Shown: positions 43,648 through 45,103 of the stretch, in pieces
Numbering within the stretch: position 1 is the first letter of the stretch
Layout of the letters: each line of letters starts with the position of its first letter
Source: Caloramator quimbayensis
Lineage (GTDB): Bacteria; Bacillota; Clostridia; Clostridiales; Caloramatoraceae
Assembly: GCF_900167605.1 (NCBI RefSeq)
Contig: NZ_FUYH01000021.1
Location: forward strand, 1 to 45,103
Direction: 5' to 3'
DNA length: 45,103 nucleotides
Notes under the pieces: generated by a model
Database searches by the model: none
What the model was told of the DNA's origin: nothing
The model's input: only the letters and a program-made list of their open reading frames with translations
Program-made: the position numbers and the translations under genes

Positions 43648-44547
43648 TTATTTCTGATTAGTATTATTTTTGTTAACTGTCCCTTTACCTATTATTTTTG
43701 AAAGATAGCATAGAAAATCATCTCTTAATTCATCTCTTTTTAGTGCAAACTCTACCGTTGCCTGTAAAAATCCTAATCTGTCACCAACATCGTATCGTCT
43801 TCCTTTGAAGGTATATGCGTACATAGCTTCTTTATTTAAAAGTTCTTTTAATGCATCAGTAAGTTGTATCTCTCCACCCTTGCCTGGCTTAGTATGTTCT
43901 AAAATATCAAAAATATTATGAGTTATAATGTATCTTCCAAGTATTGCAATATTAGATGGTGCTTTATCTATATCTGGTTTTTCAACCAAATCCTTAACCT
44001 TATATACACCATCTTCTATATGCATTCCTTTTACAATTCCGTATTTATTAACATCCTCTAGTGGTACTTCCTGCACCCCAAGTATAGTTGTTTTATATTC
44101 ATTATATATGTCAATTAACTGCTTTAAACAAGGTTCTTCATTGTCAACAACATCATCACCTAACATTACTGCAAAAGGCTCGTTCCCAACAAATGTTTTA
44201 GCACAATATATAGCATGTCCAAGTCCCTTAGGCTCCTTTTGCCTTATATAATAGATTTGAGCAAGATTTGAAATATATTCAACTTCCTTTAAAAGATCAT
44301 CCTTATGCTTTGACTTTAATTCCATTTCAAGTTCAACAGACTTATCAAAGTGGTCTTCAATTGCTCTTTTGTTTCTTCCAGTAATAATCAGGATCTCCTC
44401 TATTCCAGATGCCACAGCTTCCTCAATAATATATTGAATTGTAGGTTTATCTACAATAGGAAGCATCTCCTTAGGCTGTGCTTTAGTTGCAGGTAGAAAA
44501 CGGGTTCCAAGTCCTGCAGCTGGAATTATTGCTTTTCTTACCTTCAT
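43648..44547 (-). CDS. galU: UTP-glucose-1-phosphate uridylyltransferase GalU
   Basis: The protein is 299 residues with the nucleotidyltransferase loop PAAGLGTRFLPATKAQPKEMLPIVDKP, then IEEAVASGIEEILIITGRNKRAIEDHFD, the metal-binding LGDDVVDNE, VEKPDIDKAPSNIAILGRYI and GRRYDVGDRLGFLQA. It makes UDP-glucose from UTP and glucose-1-P, downstream of the phosphoglucomutase at 41425-43128. The start is set by AAGGAGGAAAAGT. The last residues, GKGTVNKNNTNQK, are encoded by a GGGACAGTTA motif copy and a duplicated flank. The older C-terminus can be reconstructed as SKIILIRNKA (see findings). The catalytic core is untouched, so the enzyme should be active. Confidence 0.95.
   Translation of the reverse strand: MKVRKAIIPAAGLGTRFLPATKAQPKEMLPIVDKPTIQYIIEEAVASGIEEILIITGRNKRAIEDHFDKSVELEMELKSKHKDDLLKEVEYISNLAQIYYIRQKEPKGLGHAIYCAKTFVGNEPFAVMLGDDVVDNEEPCLKQLIDIYNEYKTTILGVQEVPLEDVNKYGIVKGMHIEDGVYKVKDLVEKPDIDKAPSNIAILGRYIITHNIFDILEHTKPGKGGEIQLTDALKELLNKEAMYAYTFKGRRYDVGDRLGFLQATVEFALKRDELRDDFLCYLSKIIGKGTVNKNNTNQK
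43662..43700 (-). repeat. 28-nt insertion with an 11-nt direct repeat in the galU 3' end
   Basis: TATTATTTTTG occurs at 43662-43672 and 43690-43700. The 17 nt between them, TTAACTGTCCCTTTACC, contain the motif copy. Removing one repeat and the 17 nt restores a continuous frame that ends 8 residues after SKII. Confidence 0.7.
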
Positions 44548-44564
44548 ACTTTTCCTCCTTTTTT

Positions 44565-44618
44565 CCTTTTGGTCCTTTTGGTCCTTTTGGTCCTTTTGGT
44601 CCTTTTGGTCCTTTTGGG
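44565..44618. repeat. 9-nt tandem repeat CCTTTTGGT abutting the GGGAC motif, in the galU leader
   Basis: Five perfect copies of CCTTTTGGT (44565-44609) are followed by CCTTTTGGG (44610-44618), whose last bases start GGGACGGTTA (44616-44625). On the galU strand the unit reads ACCAAAAGG, so the leader has SD-like AAAAGG repeats just upstream of the true AAGGAGG. Confidence 0.9.
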
Positions 44619-44682
44619 ACGGTTAATAATTGTTTTCATTTTTAAATAATGTCCTAAACAGTAATAACTTGTTAACTGTCCC
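44616..44682. repeat. Paired GGGACGGTTA/TAACTGTCCC motifs
   Basis: The forward copy at 44616-44625 and reverse copy at 44673-44682 can form an 11-bp stem with one G-T pair over a 45-nt loop. The gap 44548-44854 holds no gene apart from these repeats and AT-rich DNA. Confidence 0.8.
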
Positions 44683-44854
44683 TTTAATTTTATTTTATTT
44701 AATCATCAATTTAATCACGAGTCCATTATATTTGTCATCTATATTTATTAATTTATCACAGCTTGTACAAAAAAAGAATAACTTAATAAAATTTTTCTCA
44801 TTTTTACCATTTGGCAATATATTTATTAAATTAATCTATTAAAAAATTTTAAAT

Positions 44855-45103
44855 TTATACGCCATAGATTAACAAAAACTCTTTCATAGCACTTTTATAT
44901 TCTATATTCTCATTAACAAGATTAAGTCCTACGTTTGTAAGCCTCGATACCCCAGAGCTTGTTATACTCCCAATTATTTCACATATATCTTTACATTTTA
45001 AATTGCACATACATCTTAAAAGCACTACAAGCAGAGCCTTGGCTGCAATTGTATTTCTTTTATATTTACCATAAAGGCTCATTCTATCTATACCTGTTTT
45101 ATT
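44855..45103 (-). CDS. Partial CDS: C-terminus of a probable REP-associated (Y1/IS200-type) transposase
   Basis: The frame is open to the window edge (NKTGIDR before the first visible methionine), so only the last 82 residues are seen. The region AAKALLVVLLRCMCNLKCKD, then ICEIIGSITSSGVSRL and a helix ending NIEYKSAMKEFL, has the pattern of a DnaA-C-like helix-turn-helix. This domain often forms the C-terminus of Y1 (TnpA_REP) transposases in Clostridia. The catalytic tyrosine and HUH motif would lie outside the window, so the assignment rests on the tail and on the adjacent GGGAC motif family. It could also be the tail of another DNA-binding protein. Confidence 0.5.
   Translation of the reverse strand, partial: NKTGIDRMSLYGKYKRNTIAAKALLVVLLRCMCNLKCKDICEIIGSITSSGVSRLTNVGLNLVNENIEYKSAMKEFLLIYGV

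Noticed and set aside
44565-44618. CCTTTTGGT array as a CRISPR
   Set aside because: The units are 9 nt, directly contiguous and without spacers; no cas genes are present.

Overview
The window is AT-rich, low-GC Firmicutes DNA, most likely from a spore-former of the class Clostridia. The evidence is strong GGAGG-type ribosome binding sites, frequent TTG/GTG starts, Rho-independent terminators, a DUF1540 protein, a SpoIID/LytB protein with peptidoglycan-binding repeats, a PreP-type M16C peptidase and a corrinoid-linked MetH-activation-like protein. I cannot fix the genus from the sequence alone.

Layout. Positions 1-241 are a visibly more GC-rich patch with no gene I can defend. Positions 410-2094 hold a plus-strand trio (HEAT-repeat protein, YigZ/IMPACT family, CoA-binding protein) closed by a terminator. 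Positions 2251-4395 hold two separate minus-strand genes: a secreted DUF5050 beta-propeller protein and a PHP-domain phosphoesterase. Positions 4497-8341 hold a minus-strand unit made of a promoter, a 38-codon leader ORF, a candidate ribosome-controlled attenuator and a heterodimeric ABC multidrug-type exporter. In gene order and catalytic-site asymmetry it resembles Bacillus subtilis bmrBCD. A small DUF1540 gene (8420-8584) diverges from it. Positions 8629-16953 hold a giant secreted phosphodiester glycosidase/metallophosphoesterase, the M16C peptidase and an EamA transporter. Positions 17260-20431 hold the MetH-activation-like protein and a soluble multi-PAS histidine kinase, each followed by near-identical terminator hairpins.

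Positions 20812-38580 are one long minus-strand exopolysaccharide cluster of 15 genes. It starts with a CapD/FlaA1-type dehydratase, followed by UDP-aminosugar enzymes like WbpA, WbpB, WbpD and WbpI. Then come three GT4 glycosyltransferases, a MurJ-family flippase, a membrane-anchored solute-binding-like protein, two O-antigen-ligase/polymerase proteins, a second nucleotide-sugar dehydrogenase, a hexapeptide acetyltransferase and the initiating phosphoglycosyl transferase. The set predicts undecaprenyl-linked assembly of a polymer rich in N-acetylated uronic acids. SpoIID/LytB, phosphoglucomutase and GalU lie directly upstream; the last two would supply glucose-1-P and UDP-glucose.

The gaps around the exopolysaccharide cluster carry a family of short motifs, GGGACrGTTA and its complement TAACyGTCCC. 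A 78-nt repeat lies in inverted orientation at both borders. At the right edge is the C-terminal end of what looks like a REP-associated (Y1/IS200-type) transposase with a DnaA-C-like tail. Copies of the motif have entered the coding sequences of galU (with an 11-nt direct duplication) and of the spoIID-like gene. Several copies abut short tandem duplications. The two most interesting items are the bmrB-like attenuator and this motif family.
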